Below, in pieces: positions 63,225-64,000 of a stretch of 64,000 bases of DNA. Within the stretch, counting starts at the first letter, position 1, and each line of letters begins with the position of its first letter. The notes beneath the pieces are model-generated. The model worked only from the letters and a program-made list of their open reading frames with translations. It was not told where the DNA came from and made no database searches. The DNA lies in NCBI GenBank assembly GCA_963676655.2, contig CAXXKX010000003.1, forward strand, positions 3,224,001-3,288,000, in the 5' to 3' direction. This DNA comes from G963676655 sp963676655. GTDB lineage: Bacteria; Verrucomicrobiota; Lentisphaeria; Victivallales; Victivallaceae. A program made the translations under genes and the position numbers.

Positions 63225-64000
63225 ATGAGTTATGGAGTCAGAAAAACAATGAAGTCAGCCCCGATCAGGAGGAAAATAAATATTATTTCTAAATGGTACT
63301 TAGGCATTCTGGCGTTGTCAGGCGCGTTTTCTGTATTGGGAGTGGAACTGATCAGTCCGCCACCGCCGTTTGTCGAGAATAAAAATGCAAAAAACAATAA
63401 TGATTGTGTTGTTGGCGGAATCAACTTCACCCAATGCGACAATCTCAATGTTCCGGTATACAAAGGTTCCGCCAACATGCTGATGAATCCGGCGTTCAAC
63501 TCAGGATTCCGGTATTATAAAAGTCCTTATCTTATATATTTTGTGGATTTGAATAAGGCAATAGTTGATTGCGAGGCGCCTTTCGGGAACCGAGCTGTGC
63601 TTATGTCAAAAATTTCCAATGGGACAAGTTTTAGCAGTTTTGGCGTCCCGATACTATCGGACTCGCCTTATGTGTTAAGCTTTTACGCCAAGCCCCGTGG
63701 GGCGGAGTCCGCAGTCATAAATGCAGGATTTATTTCCTATAATAGATACTATTATGGCAATAAAAAAAGTTTTAACTTGCCGCCGAATAAGTGGACTCGG
63801 TGCGTTTTACCTTTCTCCATCCCAAGAAAGGAAGTAAGGTTTGTCGTAAGTCAAAGCCGGGGCAACAAAAATGTGCTTATTGGCGGATTCCAATTGGAAA
63901 AAGGCAATAAAGCGACCGCATACTGCGGAAATCCGTTCGGCATGGAAGTCAAAACCGGCAGCCCGGACGGTATGGTCTGTGACGCGAAGAAACCGATCGA
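63225..64000 (+). CDS. Exported relative of the 1347-residue protein, lacking its N-terminal module (cut by window edge)
   Basis: A frame open from the ATG at 63225 (AGGAG upstream) to the window end, 258 codons so far. It starts with a leader (WYLGILALSGAFSVLG), then ELISPPPPFVE, the same junction as in the 51609 gene, then passes directly to DCVVGGINFTQCDNLNV and the jelly-roll that starts MLMNPAFNSGFRYY. The ~230-residue module between these points in the long protein is absent. The part after the window would be expected to carry the TIM barrel. It follows the MFS gene and probably shares its transcript. Confidence 0.8.
   Translation, partial: MSYGVRKTMKSAPIRRKINIISKWYLGILALSGAFSVLGVELISPPPPFVENKNAKNNNDCVVGGINFTQCDNLNVPVYKGSANMLMNPAFNSGFRYYKSPYLIYFVDLNKAIVDCEAPFGNRAVLMSKISNGTSFSSFGVPILSDSPYVLSFYAKPRGAESAVINAGFISYNRYYYGNKKSFNLPPNKWTRCVLPFSIPRKEVRFVVSQSRGNKNVLIGGFQLEKGNKATAYCGNPFGMEVKTGSPDGMVCDAKKPI

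Overview
The window looks like a carbohydrate-degrading region of a Lentisphaerota-type bacterium (Victivallis/Oligosphaera relatives). The main reasons are two short pseudopilins that start MKKQTSIFTLIELLVV and end in the aspartate-glycine signature of that group, many exported proteins with CBM9-like sandwiches, and large unclassified TIM-barrel proteins. The assignment rests on family resemblance only. I recognised no rRNA, tRNA, CRISPR array or intact transposase.

Layout. Positions 1-8798 hold an eight-gene leftward operon: MDR dehydrogenase, sugar isomerase/epimerase, GH36 alpha-galactosidase, GH5-like hydrolase, SDR, DMT transporter, a TIM-barrel protein and a cut FAD oxidoreductase. 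An AraC-family regulator gene (9134-9964) lies upstream of it. Positions 10447-18630 run rightward: pseudopilin, an exported 1159-residue protein, a four-helix-bundle gene and four small exported proteins. Positions 19109-26597 carry a DeoR-type regulator divergent from a catabolic operon: PfkB kinase, IolB-like isomerase, FGGY kinase, GlcD/GlcF-like oxidase pair and class II aldolase. From 57620 down to 26706 nearly everything runs leftward: pseudopilin, a multidomain GH-like protein and its one-domain relative, SGNH esterase, beta-helix protein, GH29 fucosidase, NagB-like protein, amidohydrolase, CBM9-like proteins, the second 1159-residue protein, TIM-barrel and DUF5107-TPR proteins, a GH127-type enzyme and an SDR. 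The right end has a LacI regulator, a second GH127-type enzyme with an MFS transporter, and the start of another multidomain exported protein.

Two themes link the genes. First, an operator-promoter module occurs four times with identical internal spacing: before the sugar oxidation operon, before both pseudopilins and before one GH127 gene. The AraC regulator is the obvious candidate to act on it, which would tie pseudopilins and glycan enzymes into one regulon. Second, the region has been built by duplication, mostly inverted. The 1159-residue gene, the GH127 gene, the pseudopilin with its promoter, an AraC 3' end with its neighbouring promoter, and a leader-plus-domain module each occur at least twice. 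Some copies are mosaic and some show a gradient of divergence.

A plausible model (inference): exported proteins (1159-residue, 1347-residue, SGNH, CBM9-like, pseudopilins) capture and cut a plant-type polysaccharide rich in galactose, arabinose and fucose. Leaderless GH36, GH127, GH29 and beta-helix enzymes finish the oligosaccharides inside the cell, and the dehydrogenase, isomerase, kinase and aldolase genes feed the sugars into central metabolism.
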